Numbered from the stretch's first letter, positions 1 to 9,300 are shown. The stretch is DNA of 29,374 bases from Prorocentrum cordatum (GCA_963575745.1 CAUYUJ010000665.1:81501-110874); one strand, 5' to 3'. Notes: generated by a model from the sequence alone, not told the origin. Numbers and translations: made by a program.

Positions 1-179
1 GCGGCCGCGCTAACGCGCGCAGGCTCGCGAGCAGAGCGGCCAGTCAGTCTGGAGCGACGGACGCGGCCGCGGTGGCGTTGACCGCTGGGCCCTTCCCGGC
101 ACATCTCGCAGGCCGTGCTGCGTCCACCGCCGCGACACCCGCGGCCCGCCGAGGGGCTCGAGGAGGCAGGCACCCACCC
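1..179. other. GC-rich flank, no gene recognised
   Basis: This GC-rich stretch lies downstream of the minus-strand lipase gene. Open frames cross it on both strands, but they run straight into the CTC tract and become homopolymer-like protein, so I do not count them as coding. No RNA gene or known element was recognised. Confidence 0.4.
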
Positions 180-345
180 AGGCCTCCTCCTCCTCCTCCT
201 CCTCCTCCTCCTCCTCCTCCTCCTCCTCCTCCTCTCCTCCTCCTCCTCCTCCTCCTCCTCCTCCCCCTCCTCCTCCTCCTCCTCCTCCCTCCTCCTCCTC
301 CTCCTCCTCCCTCCTCCCCTCCTCCTCCCCCTCCCCCTCCGCCCT
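180..345. repeat. CTC/CCT microsatellite, interrupted
   Basis: About 165 bp of CTC triplets with a few single-base interruptions gives a strict pyrimidine strand (+) and purine strand (-). The frames across it would encode poly-Pro, poly-Leu, poly-Ser, poly-Glu or poly-Gly, which explains the long predicted ORFs here. Mirror-symmetric homopurine/homopyrimidine tracts of this length can form triplex (H-) DNA; that is general knowledge and not shown for this site. Confidence 0.95.
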
Positions 346-594
346 TGCCATCTTCCAAGGAGACTCTGACTGTGTCGCGCGCCGCGGCACCTCCACGGGC
401 AGTGCTCCCGCCGGGGCTTCGCCGTGGTGCCACGGCAGACGAGCTCGTGCTGCGCTGCTCTGCCTCGTTCCCGGGGGGGGCCAGGGGGGTGTCCAAGAGG
501 GGGGGGTGCAAATCATGACCGGCGGCATGTGCGCGGCCCAGCGGGGGGCCCAGGGACGTGATGAAATAAGAGGAGGCGCCATGAAATCTGGGGA
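346..594. other. 3' flank of lipase gene, unannotated
   Basis: GC-rich with several G runs (470-505). No convincing coding frame was seen. The G-runs near 493-505 and the C-runs near 628-650 are loosely inverted around the hairpin at 595-622, which could be a decayed TIR element, but no target-site duplication was found. Confidence 0.3.
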
Positions 595-624
595 AATATC
601 ATGGCCCACGCCATGATATCCACC
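595..624. other. Short hairpin downstream of lipase stop codon
   Basis: ATATCATGGC and GCCATGATAT form a 10-bp inverted repeat around a loop of about four bases. It lies roughly 55 bp past the predicted lipase stop on the minus strand, so it would fall in the 3' UTR or just beyond. A role in 3' end formation is possible but unsupported. Confidence 0.5.
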
Positions 625-676
625 CCCCCCAGTCATCACCCCCCTCTTTTCCGCTCCCGACAGCTGCCGGCTGCAC

Positions 677-809
677 TCAGGCGGCAGCCTGCCCACCGCA
701 GGGGCTCGCCGAGCACGGGGGCGGCGGGCCGATCTCTGCGGGGCACCTCGCCGCCTGCCGGAACTGCGCCGCGTGGTCGAGCACGTAGCGCTGCCCGTGC
801 TGCATCAGC
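677..809 (-). CDS. Patatin/cPLA2-like lipase, C-terminal coding segment (exon 3)
   Basis: This segment completes the lipase if the 195-bp element at 815-1009 and one copy of its 5-bp duplication are removed. Exon 2 ends in AT and this segment starts with G, making an ATG codon, followed by 43 codons and TGA (677-679). The first ~20 residues (start MLMQHGQRYV) look like an amphipathic helix continuing exon 2; the last 20 are Pro/Cys/Ala-rich and poorly constrained. The exact junction is inferred: two in-phase splice choices both join at 799 instead and would drop the first four codons. If the element is not removed, this segment is untranslated. Confidence 0.6.
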
Positions 810-814
810 ATGTT
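810..814. repeat. Target-site duplication ATGTT, left copy
   Basis: ATGTT immediately precedes the 195-bp element and recurs directly after it at 1010-1014. On the gene strand this reads AACAT, which supplies the Asn codon and the first two bases of the next codon. Confidence 0.85.
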
Positions 815-1009
815 TCGGGTCGGGCGAAAGGGGGGGATAGCAAAGGGGGTGTTTGAGAATCAGCTCACGTAGCTGATTTTTCTGGCGCCTCCCGGCGCCG
901 GAGGCGGCTATGTATCGAGGAATGGACCCCTCGGTGAGGCCGAAACCAGCTGCATGCAGCAAATTTCGTGACCCCCCCTTTCCCAATCCCCCCCTTTCGT
1001 CCGGCCCGA
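815..1009. mobile_element. Family A TIR element, copy 1, inside lipase coding sequence (candidate introner)
   Basis: A 195-bp non-autonomous element begins TCGGGTCGGGCG and ends with the near inverse, with terminal inverted repeats of about 37 bp containing two G runs. It is about 96% identical (7 differences seen) to the copy at 7642-7836 and has a perfect 5-bp duplication, ATGTT. It encodes no transposase. It splits the last lipase coding exon, and removing it plus one duplication restores the reading frame. On the gene strand its 3' end is a C/T-rich tract like a polypyrimidine tract, and a GT follows the G-run of the first inverted repeat. Left in the mRNA, it would add about 48 residues and stop near 865. 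Confidence 0.88.
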
Positions 1010-2529
1010 ATGTTGGAGTGCTGGAGCGGAACATCCAGCAGCGAGAACGAGAACGTGTTTGCGAAGGGGAAGTCTTTCGACCAGAGCTCCCTCCAGCGTT
1101 CCCTGAACCTCTCCCAAGCACCTGGGTCTCCCATAGCGGTTTGAACTTCCGCCTCGAACTTAGGATTTCGCTCATTTTTCACAAAGGTCACGCGCACGCG
1201 ATGCCCCGCCTGAACGTTCCACCTTCTGTTTGCAACACTTTCCAAATTCATCTCCACAATGGGGGCCTTGCCAGCGACGATAAGGTCTTGCATCTGCCGA
1301 ACGAGACAGCCAAAATACTCTTTGGCAAATACCTGATTGTGTTTTTTGTCCCGCCCTACTGCAGCAGTAAAGCCAGCTGCTTCCTCGTCGAACATGCCGA
1401 ACAAGCTTGAAATATCGTCCGATATTCCATCAAGGTTATCCCCAATTGGAGGCGTCAACCTCGGGCTGATGGGATCAGGGCCCCATGGATTATACTTCAC
1501 GCAAGTAGGCAGAGGAGCGTCAGCGACGATGAAGAGGGTGATGCACCGCACGCCCCGAGCCAGCATCTCTGGCACTGGAGTGGTTGTAAGAGTTCCCCCG
1601 TCTCCCAGATAAATCTCTGATGGTGCAAGTGTTTCGCCACGTGCAGCCCTAGAAGGGGACACATAGGTCTCTTGGATACCCAGCGCGAGCCCTGGGTACT
1701 TAACAAACGCGACTGGGAACTCTGAAGCAGGGCCAATGAAGTCAGAAGTGATGGTAAGAGCATCTGCGAGAGAGAACGGCTTCTTCTGGCGGTCCCGGCG
1801 TCTGCGGTTGGTGGTCTGCCAGATGTCCGCTGGACTCACTGTATTGCCAGTGGATCCAAGATAAGGTGCACTCTTGATTGTATCACCAAACTTTGAACCA
1901 AACGCACTCGTCTCCACAAAACCACCCATGCGCACGGTGGCCTTGCGACGTCGTGTCCAACCAAACCATGAATCCCACAAATTATCCGCTGGGCTGTACT
2001 CAAACTCGACGTCGGACTCTGGGTTTACTCCTGTGTATATGGATGACATCACGAGCGGCTGATACGGCGGATTCGCATCAGGGGTGTAATCTGAGAGTTG
2101 GCAGACGACACCCAAGAACATCAAATATGGTGCTTTCGGAAGCGACGGAGTGATAACAGGAGGTGCAGGTTGCCCTGGACTTGCGGAGATCCACGTGTGA
2201 GACCTGCGGATGTGTTGCGCATGCTCTTGGTTGAACGCCATAATGGAATCTCTATGCACATTCGCATCCTTTAACCAAGTATTATATACAAAACGCTCCC
2301 AGCACTCCTCCGCCTCGGTATCATTGAGCAAATGCCCGTCTCGATCGATGCTGACCCACTTTCCAAGTGAGCGCTTGATGAAGTCCAAGCTCACATCGAG
2401 AGCCGCACTGCCCAGAGAATCCAAAATGTGTTTCTTCTGGCGAAAGAGAGGCTTGATGAATCCAGGGACCTTGCACACACCCGGCTCTACGCAGTCTCCA
2501 CAATTCTCGTGTATGCACACGTCTGCTCG
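1010..2529 (-). CDS. Patatin/cPLA2-like lipase, exon 2 (C-terminal catalytic half)
   Basis: This 1520-nt exon (506 codons plus two bases) is an uninterrupted frame with normal, non-repetitive protein composition. It carries the second half of an alpha/beta lipase domain of the patatin/cytosolic phospholipase A2 superfamily, which hydrolyses acyl esters of lipids. The catalytic-Asp motif is in YLGDGGTLTTTP (DGG at about 1602-1594), followed by a hydrophobic strand (RCITLFIVADAP), the expected order. The segment PYQPLVMSSIYTGVNP then EFEYSPADN matches the family's region between nucleophile and Asp. The start is the acceptor TTGCAG/CG ending at 2530, in phase 0. N-terminal cysteines (CIHENCGDCVEPGVC) are unusual. 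Family assignment is by recognition of motifs, not a search. Confidence 0.85.
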
Positions 2530-2630
2530 CTGCAAGCCATCATGAGGCGCCCCGAAATAATCCTCGCGCGACGTCGTAGAGTCGTTCTGGAAATTCGCTA
2601 GCCCAGCGGGCCCAAAGCATGTTAGACATT

Positions 2631-2925
2631 GGCTGGCACGGGAACGGGAAGAGCGTTTGAGGAACTTGCCCGAGGGGGCTCATGATACCATTCGCTACTG
2701 GGAGCCTTGGCGTTAAGAGTTTCTCCACGTCCCCGTTCGCTCTTGGGGGCCTTGGCATGAAGAGCTTCTTCTCGACACCGTTCGCTCTTGGGAGCCTTGG
2801 CATTAAGAGATTTGCACGTCAACGTTCGATCTTGGGAGCCTTGGCGTGAAGAGTTGTTTACGCTACCGTTCATTATCGGGACCTCTGGAATGTTCAGAGC
2901 GGGTTACGTCACCGTTCGCTCTTAG
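2631..2925. repeat. Minisatellite, unit near CCGTTCGCTCTTGGGAGCC
   Basis: Roughly 45-55 bp units share CGTTCGCTCTTGGGAGCCTT, then GGCGTTAAGAG, then a variable linker ending ACGTCA. About six diverged copies are visible between 2685 and 2925. The entry sequence, from GGCTGGCA through GAACTTGCCCG, recurs at about 3980, so the array and its leader were duplicated together. Confidence 0.85.
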
Positions 2926-3610
2926 GCTTTTGGGGGGATTGGGCCACCTTGGGCCCTCTTGGGCTCTCTCTGGGGCCTCCTATGTCCCTCGTGGGCTCTC
3001 TTGGGGAACTCTTGAGGCCCTCTTTGGCCCCTGGGGCTCTCCGTGGCCGTCGTGGGGCCCTCTTGGAAGCCTCCCGGGCCGCCTTAGGGCAATCTCGGAG
3101 GCCACAAAACCGTGTTCGGCCGATCTTGGCCCGAAAAGGCGAGAACCTGGAACATGGTTTGGCATCCTCAGACTATCTTGGGAGTCCTCTTGAGGGCCTC
3201 TCGGGCCGACTTGGGGGATCTTGGGACCCTCTTCGACCTTCTCTGGAGCCTCCCGTGGCCCTCTTTGACTCTCTTGGAAGCCTTTGGGGATCCTCTTGAG
3301 GCCCTCCAGTGCGGTCTTGGGGGCCTCCTGGGCTGTCTTGGTGCCTTCTAGGGCCGTCTGGAAGGCCTCCTGCTCTTGGGCCGTCACGGAGCGGGGCACT
3401 CCTGTCCTGTCGCAAACCTGAACAGGAGAGAAGGCCAACAGCCTTGAAAAACCGAAGGGCGATCAACGATGTTTGCCTCTCGCGGCCCTCTTAGAGATCT
3501 TTTGGGGCCCTCTTGGGACTCCTTCGTCACCCCATGGGCCGCATGAAGGCCACCTTGGCCCCCACTGGAACACTGCTGGACCTTCTTTGCGTCCTCTTGG
3601 GCCTCTGTGA
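2926..3610. repeat. Degenerate short-unit array, GGGCCCTCTTGG-like
   Basis: Nearly 700 bp is built from words such as GGGCCCTCTTGGG, GGGGCCTCC and CTTGGGAGCC, with unit length drifting around 10-24 bp. Open frames occur on both strands because stops are rare in this composition, and their products are low-complexity (EGPKxAQE-like). The stretch 3405-3480 is less repetitive. No gene was recognised. Confidence 0.75.
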
Positions 3611-3816
3611 AACCGCCTTGGATTATCTGGGACCGTTCTGTGGGCATCATAGTCGCTCTTGGCACCCGTTTCCGCCGTCTCGGTGGGGGGGTGGGGAGAT
3701 GGGGCGTGCTACGCCAAGACGCCCAGCCTTCGCCACCCCCCCGGGATACCCACCTCGAGGGCGAGTGGCCCCGAATCAACGTCAGCACTCGTACCGCGCT
3801 CTTTCCGTCACATGTA
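3611..3816. other. Unrecognised spacer
   Basis: This mixed sequence has a G run and a C run (3684-3745). No gene, RNA or element was recognised. Confidence 0.3.
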
Positions 3817-3973
3817 AAGGGGCCCCAGGACACACAAATAAATACACACAAATCAAAAGATTACCCATATTTTCCCATTTGTTCTTGGTTTCTGTCTTCC
3901 CCACCATTTCCCATATGTTCGCATATTTTCTGGGGAATCGGCGATTAACTGTGTCTGTGTGTGTTTTCCCTCC
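3817..3973. repeat. Dispersed AT-rich repeat, copy 1
   Basis: This ~157-bp AT-rich block starts GGGGCCCCAGGACACAC then AAATAAATACACAC and ends near GTGTCTGTGTGTG. A diverged copy is at 5486-5651. CCATTTCCCATAT-like words and the terminal GTGTCTGTGTG are shared. The base composition contrasts sharply with the GC-rich surroundings, which suggests an inserted element. I could not find a clean target-site duplication. Confidence 0.75.
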
Positions 3974-4220
3974 TGAACATGGGCTGGCAAGGGTACGGAA
4001 GAGCGCTCCAGGAACTTGCCCGCGAGGGCTCACGGCACCGTTCGCTCTCGGGAGCGTGGGCATTACGAGTGTGTACGTCACCGCTCGCTCCTGGGAGCCT
4101 TGCCGTCAAGAGCTCTGCAGGTCACCGCTCGCTCGTGGGAGCCTTGGCATGAAGCGTTTTATCACGTCGCCGCTCGATCGTGGGAGCACTGACGTCAAGA
4201 GCTGTTCACGTTACCGCTCG
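3974..4220. repeat. Second cluster of the CCGTTCGCTC minisatellite
   Basis: This cluster has the same leader as at 2631 (GGCTGGCA, GAACTTGCCCG) and then about four units with CACCGCTCGCTC(C/G)TGGGAGC. It runs directly into the CTC tract at 4221. Confidence 0.8.
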
Positions 4221-4314
4221 ATCCACCTCCTCCTCCTCCTCCTCCTCCTCCTCCTCCTCCTCCTCCTCCTCCTCCTCCTCCTCCTCCTCCTCCTCCTCCT
4301 CCTCCTCCTCCTCG
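4221..4314. repeat. Pure CTC microsatellite
   Basis: About 31 uninterrupted CTC triplets. It sits inside the minisatellite, whose units resume directly after it (CTCGGGAGCCTTGG), so expansion arose within a unit. Confidence 0.97.
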
Positions 4315-4625
4315 GGAGCCTTGGTGGTGAGAGTCTGTTGCGTCACCTGCTCGCTCTTGCAAGCCTTGGCGCTAGGCGCCGTTGACGCGACACCATTCGA
4401 TTTGGGGATCCTTGGCTTTAAGAGCATTCAGCCCCACTGTTTGCGACTGGGGGGCCTTGGCGTTCAAAACCTTGTCCGTCATCGGGCCACCTGGAAGCGG
4501 GAGCCTTGGAATCAAAGTTGCGTCCGTCACTCGGCCATATTTGGGCCCGAGGGCTCACACCACCGTCCTTACCGAGGCGCCTTGGCGTTAGGATTTGCAA
4601 CGTCAAACCGCATAAATCCAGCCAG
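4315..4625. repeat. Third cluster of the GGGAGCCTTGG minisatellite
   Basis: About seven diverged units contain GGGAGCCTTGG or GGGGCCTTGGCGTT at 40-55 bp spacing. No gene was recognised. Confidence 0.75.
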
Positions 4626-4639
4626 AACCTTGTGAGAAT

Positions 4640-4910
4640 CTCCGGGCATTGCTGAAGGCCCTTTGGGGGCCTTTTTGGGGGGTCCTCCTGGGCCGTCCTG
4701 GGGCATTTCTGGGACGTCTAAAGGAGCTGGGGCCGTCGCGGGGCCCTCTTGGGCCCCCCTCGGGGGCCTCTCCGAAAGCCTCTCTGGCACTCCTGGAGCC
4801 CACTCGGGCCGTCTTGGGGGGCTTTGGCCGCCGTCGGGCCTCCTCTTCGCGGACCTCTTCGGCCATCTCTGGGGTTTCTTGTGGCTTTCTTCGGCTCGGG
4901 TTTCGGGGCA
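4640..4910. repeat. Degenerate GGGCCCTCTTGG-like array
   Basis: Words such as GGGGGCCTTT, GGGCCGTCCTGGGG and GGGGCCCTCTTGGGC repeat at short spacing. It is similar to 2926-3610 and 25190-25545. Confidence 0.7.
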
Positions 4911-4972
4911 ATCACGGGGGCGGGCGTTTTGGTGGGTTTGTCTGCAGCACGTTCAGCGCGCGCGGCGAACGC

Positions 4973-4974
<2 letters not shown>

Positions 4975-5005
<31 letters not shown>

Positions 5006-5028
5006 GTTCTCTCTCTCTCTCTCTCACT

Positions 5029-5062
<34 letters not shown>

Positions 5063-5218
5063 CCCTCTATATACATATACATACACAGATAAGCATATAC
5101 ACATTTATATGTGTGTTGGCCTCTGTCTCTGTCTCTTTCTCTCTCTCTCTCTCTCTCTCATAATCTCTCCTTTTTGACTTCTCTCCCTCTCTTTCTTTTT
5201 TCGACTTCTCTCTCTCTT

Positions 5219-5253
<35 letters not shown>
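4975..5253. repeat. CT microsatellite, interrupted
   Basis: CT dinucleotide tracts at 4980-5060, 5128-5160 and 5206-5253 are separated by short AT-rich pieces, including a TATACATATACATACAC-type segment near 5068-5120. Confidence 0.95.
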
Positions 5254-5256
<3 letters not shown>

Positions 5257-5264
5257 ACACACGC

Positions 5265-5485
5265 ACATCATGCATGGGCGGCGCGCACAAAGAGCCACCC
5301 GAACTGGAACGCCGCGCCCACGGCGCGGGTCTGCGGCGCTCCTCCGACGGCCGCCCCGCGCAGCCCACGGCCGCGGTGCCCCGACGCACCCCGGCCGCGC
5401 GCGCGCCGGCCGCCGCGCGGAGTGACTTGGCGCAAACGACCAGAGGGCGGTGGGCGGGGCGGTGGGCGGGGCGAAACAAGGCTGA
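5265..5485. repeat. GC-rich block, copy 1 of an internal duplication
   Basis: The segment from about 5300 to 5420 (GAACTGGAACGCCGCGCCCA onward) recurs with small changes at 5925-6020. Composition is extremely GC-rich with CpG and GCGC runs. Frames are open on both strands, but products are Arg/Ala/Pro-rich without a recognisable domain, so no CDS is called. Confidence 0.7.
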
Positions 5486-5651
5486 AGGGGCCCTGGGACA
5501 CACAAATAAATACACACACAAAGAACAGGGTTCCTCCTATTTTCGTATCTTTTCTTTGGTTTGTTTCGTCTTCCCCCCTATTTCCCATATTTTCCTATTT
5601 TTGTCCCTGGGAAGCGACGATTCATTGTGTCTGTGTGCTTCTTTCTCTCCT
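5486..5651. repeat. Dispersed AT-rich repeat, copy 2
   Basis: This is a diverged copy of 3817-3973, starting GGGGCCCTGGGACACAC and ending with GTGTCTGTGTG. It lies between GC-rich sequences, as does copy 1. Confidence 0.75.
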
Positions 5652-7636
5652 CAAAGGCGCCCCCCCCCCCGCCCGCGCGGGCGCAGAGCCGATCGGGAGG
5701 CAGCCCCACGGCCAAGAGCGCGCCCCCCCCCCCCCACACTGCGCGACGCACCTCCGCGGCCGGCGCAAGCCGGCGCGCGTCGGCGTCGCCGCCCGCCGTC
5801 GGCACGGGGCGCCGCGCAGACTCTGCGACCGCTGACAGCCCGGAGCGCATGCGTCACCAGTCCCCGTTGCGCGTTGTCACCTCGCTGCAAATTCGCGGGC
5901 GGTGCGCAGGCGTGGCGACCCCAACTGGAACGCCGCGCCCACGGCGCCGGGCCGCGGCGCTCCGCCGACGGCCGCCCCGCGCAGCCCGGCCGCGCGCGCG
6001 CCGGCCGCCGCGCGGAGCGCCCGCGTGCAAACGACCCACCGCCACCAGAGCCAAGGCCCCCCGCTCGGCGCCCGCGCGCCGCCCACGGGCCCGTCGCCGC
6101 GCGACGGCCAGGCGAGGGGGCCGCGCGATGGCCCTTCCTCACCAGCAGAGTCGGCGACGCGGGGATCGACGCGGCCGCGCCCTCCTCCAGAGGGCGAGCA
6201 CCCCGGCACGCGGCGTGGCACGCGGGCGACCTGGCGCGCCAGGCGATGCGAGGGCCCAGCCGACGGCCACGCGCCACGGGGCGGCCAGGTGCACGCACGT
6301 CCTGCACAGCGCCGCCGGGGGGGGGGTCTCTCACGCAATGCTGCGCGCGCCGGCGCACCAGCGTGACCACGCCTGAAATCGCGCGCGCAGCCATGCGCCG
6401 CGCCGGGGACGGCCAGGACGCGCAGTGCTCTGTGCAATTCGCGCAGCGCCGACGCTGGCGAAACGAGCGGGAACAGCGGCCCCCCCCAGCGGCGCCCGGC
6501 GCGCAACGGTCCCAGCGCGTGGACGGGGCACGTGATGCTGGAATATTTGCACCAGCACCACCTTGAGAGCAAGCTGCCCTGGCGGCGATTCTCCACTGTT
6601 CAGAGCTTCGCGCGCATCTCGCCACCCTGAACGTACAAGCAGGCTCGCCGCGCGGCCGGCGCCCCCGCGTCGCCGGCCCTGAACGGCGCGCGAAAGCGGG
6701 GGCCATAGAGGGCGACCCACAGGTAGCACCATTGTTACGCCGCTTCGTCCGAGCCGGCCAAGCGCGCGAAACCCCCCGACAAGGCGCGCCGCGCGAAGCG
6801 ACGCGGCCTCGAGACGCGCGGCCCTCGGAAGGCGACGGATACCTCCGCCCTTTTCACAACGGGGTGATCGAAGACAGCGATCGACGCACCCGCAAGGAAG
6901 CACCCCGCCTGCACGCGTGAAACGCAATTCGCGAAGGCACCAGCGCACTTCACGCCAAGTCCCAGAAAACCACACCGCGGACAGAGGGCGGCTGAGCTCG
7001 ATCGGCCCGGGTCCGAAGGACGGCGCTCGAGCGGGCGAACCGACGCCGCCGCCGCCAGCCAGCTCCAATGCTTCCTCCGGCGTTCAGGTCATTGCCTAGC
7101 ACTGCCGCATTCCACGCCGTTGGACGCCAGCACGACAGGCAAGTCGCTCGTCGCGGCTTCTGGCCCGGTCGCCACTCGCGCCCTGGAGACGCAAGAGCTC
7201 TCCAGTGCCTCGTCGACCATCTCGCCAGCCACGTTGCTCGCCGGCACGTGGGCCACTTGCCCCAGCGGGGAGCGCGACCCCGGGGCACGGCGGCGCGCTT
7301 CCCCCGCGCGCACCTGCCACGAGGCGCCCGCGCACGCGGGCGCTAGCGCGCGCGCGCGCGCGCCGCGCCGCGGTAACCGTGCAGCGCTGCGCCGCCGTTC
7401 GCTCTTGCACGGCATTCGTCAAGCTCGGCACGGCGTCGCGTATCACCGCCACCGTCGCCGCCCAGCCCTCAAGGCCGTCCGGGTCGGCGCCCCTCAATTC
7501 GGCCGCAGACAGAAAGCCAATGCCAAAAACGACATCGATAGCCCAAGCAAGGGCACAGCGGGGCGCGCCGGGACACAAGCCAGCAAACGCGCTTAGCCAA
7601 AAAAAACTTCGCGCGCGCCCTGCCAGTCTGACGCGC
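5652..7636. other. Very GC-rich intronic block, no gene supported
   Basis: About 2 kb of high-GC sequence has C runs (5660, 5730) and GCGC tracts (7350). Overlapping frames are open on both strands for up to ~400 codons, but all translate to Arg/Ala/Pro/Gly-rich protein and none shows a domain I know, so openness is explained by composition. It contains the second copy of the duplication (5925-6020). Confidence 0.45.
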
Positions 7637-7641
7637 GCGGT
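7637..7641. repeat. Target-site duplication GCGGT, left copy
   Basis: GCGGT precedes family A copy 2 and recurs at 7837-7841 directly after it. It differs from the duplication of copy 1, as expected for an independent insertion. Confidence 0.85.
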
Positions 7642-7836
7642 TCGGGTCGGGCGAAAGGGGGGGATAGCAAAGGGGGGGTTTGAGAATCAGCTCACGTAGC
7701 TGATTTTCCCGGCGCCTCCCGGCGCCGGAGGCGGCTATGTATCGAGGAATGGGCCCCTCGGTGAGGCCGAAACCAGCTGCATGCAGCAAATTTCGTAACC
7801 CCCCCTTTCCCAATCCCCCCCTTTCGCCCGACCCGA
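7642..7836. mobile_element. Family A TIR element, copy 2
   Basis: This 195-bp element has exactly the same length and orientation as 815-1009 and about 96% identity. Its ends, TCGGGTCGGGCG and CGCCCGACCCGA, are perfect inverses, so this copy is less decayed at its tips than copy 1. The interior holds inverted pairs (CAGCTCACGTAGCTG, GGCGCCTCCCGGCGCC). It lies in GC-rich DNA within the lipase intron. It has no coding capacity, so movement would need a transposase from elsewhere. Confidence 0.9.
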
Positions 7837-7841
7837 GCGGT

Positions 7842-8165
7842 CTTTGCCCCCCATAGCACACGCAAGCACGCGCAGAGAAGCAGGCGCAGAACACCGCGCT
7901 CGACTCGCCGCGCGCACGCTGCCCGCACCGACGGTGGCCCGCCCCGCCAGGCACGCGCCGCCTTGCGGCGCGCACACCAAGCACTGGAAATCTGCTATCA
8001 GACGGGATCCCGCTCGCGCACGCGCGGCGGCTCGCAGCCTTCTCCCGCGGCGCGCACGCCCCCGCACCTGTCGGCCCTCCTCGCGACTCGCGCGAACCGC
8101 CAACCACGGCGTCGGGCCGTCGAACCGCGCGCCCCAGACCGGCCGTGTCCACATGCGCGCCTCGG
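7842..8165. other. GC-rich spacer, no gene supported
   Basis: High-GC sequence between the family A and family B elements. Frames are open but composition-driven. No RNA gene was recognised. Confidence 0.35.
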
Positions 8166-8310
8166 ACTACTTACCAGCCCTGAACATATCCCCATCCCTA
8201 TGCCAATCTCAGGGGTTCCCTTATTTTTTGAGGGCGAATCCCTGAGATTGTCATCGCCTTTTGGCGTGTCGACCTTAGGGATAGGGATACGTTCGAGGCT
8301 GGTAAACTAC
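8166..8310. mobile_element. Family B TIR element, copy 1, with duplication ACTAC
   Basis: The element body is 8171-8305 (135 bp) and starts TTACCAGCC and ends GGCTGGTAA. The inverted ends continue through the ATCCC(C/T)ATCCCTA region, about 28 bp. ACTAC flanks it on both sides (8166-8170 and 8306-8310). An internal pair, CAATCTCAGGG and CCCTGAGATTG, makes a second nested stem. No ORF. It is related, in opposite orientation, to 28143-28300. Confidence 0.88.
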
Positions 8311-8609
8311 CCTGAGGCCGCAATCCTAACGGCTGGACAGGCCTGCCGGAGCGTCCGCGCCGCCCGCGCAGCCCACCCACAGGCCGCAGTTGGCTTCGCA
8401 CGCCAGCGCCCAGGTAACGCGGGCAAAGCAGCTGCGGTCGCTCGCACCGGCCGCAACACGCCAGGCCGCGCCCTCCGCGCCAGCGTCGTCGGCCGGGCTC
8501 GGATTTTCCCGCGGCGCGAGATGCGCGGCGCGCCCCGCTGCAAGCGCTGCGCCTGCCAGCGAACGACCTCTCTGCTTCCTCTCTATATGTTTTTGTTTTT
8601 GTTTTCTTA
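8311..8609. other. GC-rich spacer
   Basis: GC-rich, then a transition through a T-rich stretch (8575-8610) into the CT tract. Nothing recognised. Confidence 0.3.
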
Positions 8610-8689
8610 TCTCTCCATCTCTCTCTCTCTCTCTATCCCTCTCTCTTTCTCTCTCGCTCTCTCTCTCTCTCTCTGTCCCTCTTTCTCTC

Positions 8690-8725
<36 letters not shown>

Positions 8726-8867
8726 GCTCACTTTCTACGGCTCGTGTTCTATAATCATCTCTCTCTCTCACTTTCTCTCTCCTTCTCTATGTCCCACTCT
8801 ATATCTCTCTCCCCTTTTATACAGGTATGTATATATATAATTACTGCGTTCGTCTGCTTATTATATG

Positions 8868-8915
<48 letters not shown>

Positions 8916-9183
8916 TCAATATATCTCTCTCCCTCTCTCTCTCTATATATAGTTATGTATCCCTCTCTTCTCTATACCTCTTTCTGTCTCTCTCTCTCTC
9001 TCTCTCGCTCGCTCTCTCTCTCTCTCTCTCTTGTTCTCTCTCTCTCTCTCTCTCTTCCTCACTCCCTCCCTCTCTCTCTCCCTCTTTTCCACTCTCTCTC
9101 GCACTTTATGTATCTCTCTCTCTCTCTCTTCTTCTCTCTCTCTCTCTCACTCTCTGTTTTTTCTCTCTCTCTCTCTCTCACTC

Positions 9184-9222
<39 letters not shown>
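8610..9222. repeat. Long CT microsatellite, about 610 bp
   Basis: CT dinucleotides dominate, interrupted by CCCT, CTTT and short TATATA pieces (8828, 8945). It is the longest simple repeat in the window. The predicted poly-Ser/Leu proteins on it are artefacts. Confidence 0.97.
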
Positions 9223-9225
<3 letters not shown>

Positions 9226-9300
9226 CCTATATATATATATATGTATAGATCGCTGGCTGCGCGCATACACATCTATATATATATATATATATATATATAA
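9215..9300. repeat. TA dinucleotide tracts
   Basis: Two TA tracts (about 9217-9243 and 9271-9299) flank a short unique segment. They follow directly on the CT tract. Confidence 0.95.

Noticed and set aside
493-650. Possible TIR element around the 595-624 hairpin
   Set aside because: The inverse similarity is limited to G/C runs and no target-site duplication was found.
5217-6706. Long overlapping frames on both strands (449 codons plus, 351 minus)
   Set aside because: Extremely GC-rich DNA lacks stops by composition. Products are Arg/Ala/Pro-rich, overlap each other, one starts in a CT tract, and no domain is recognisable.
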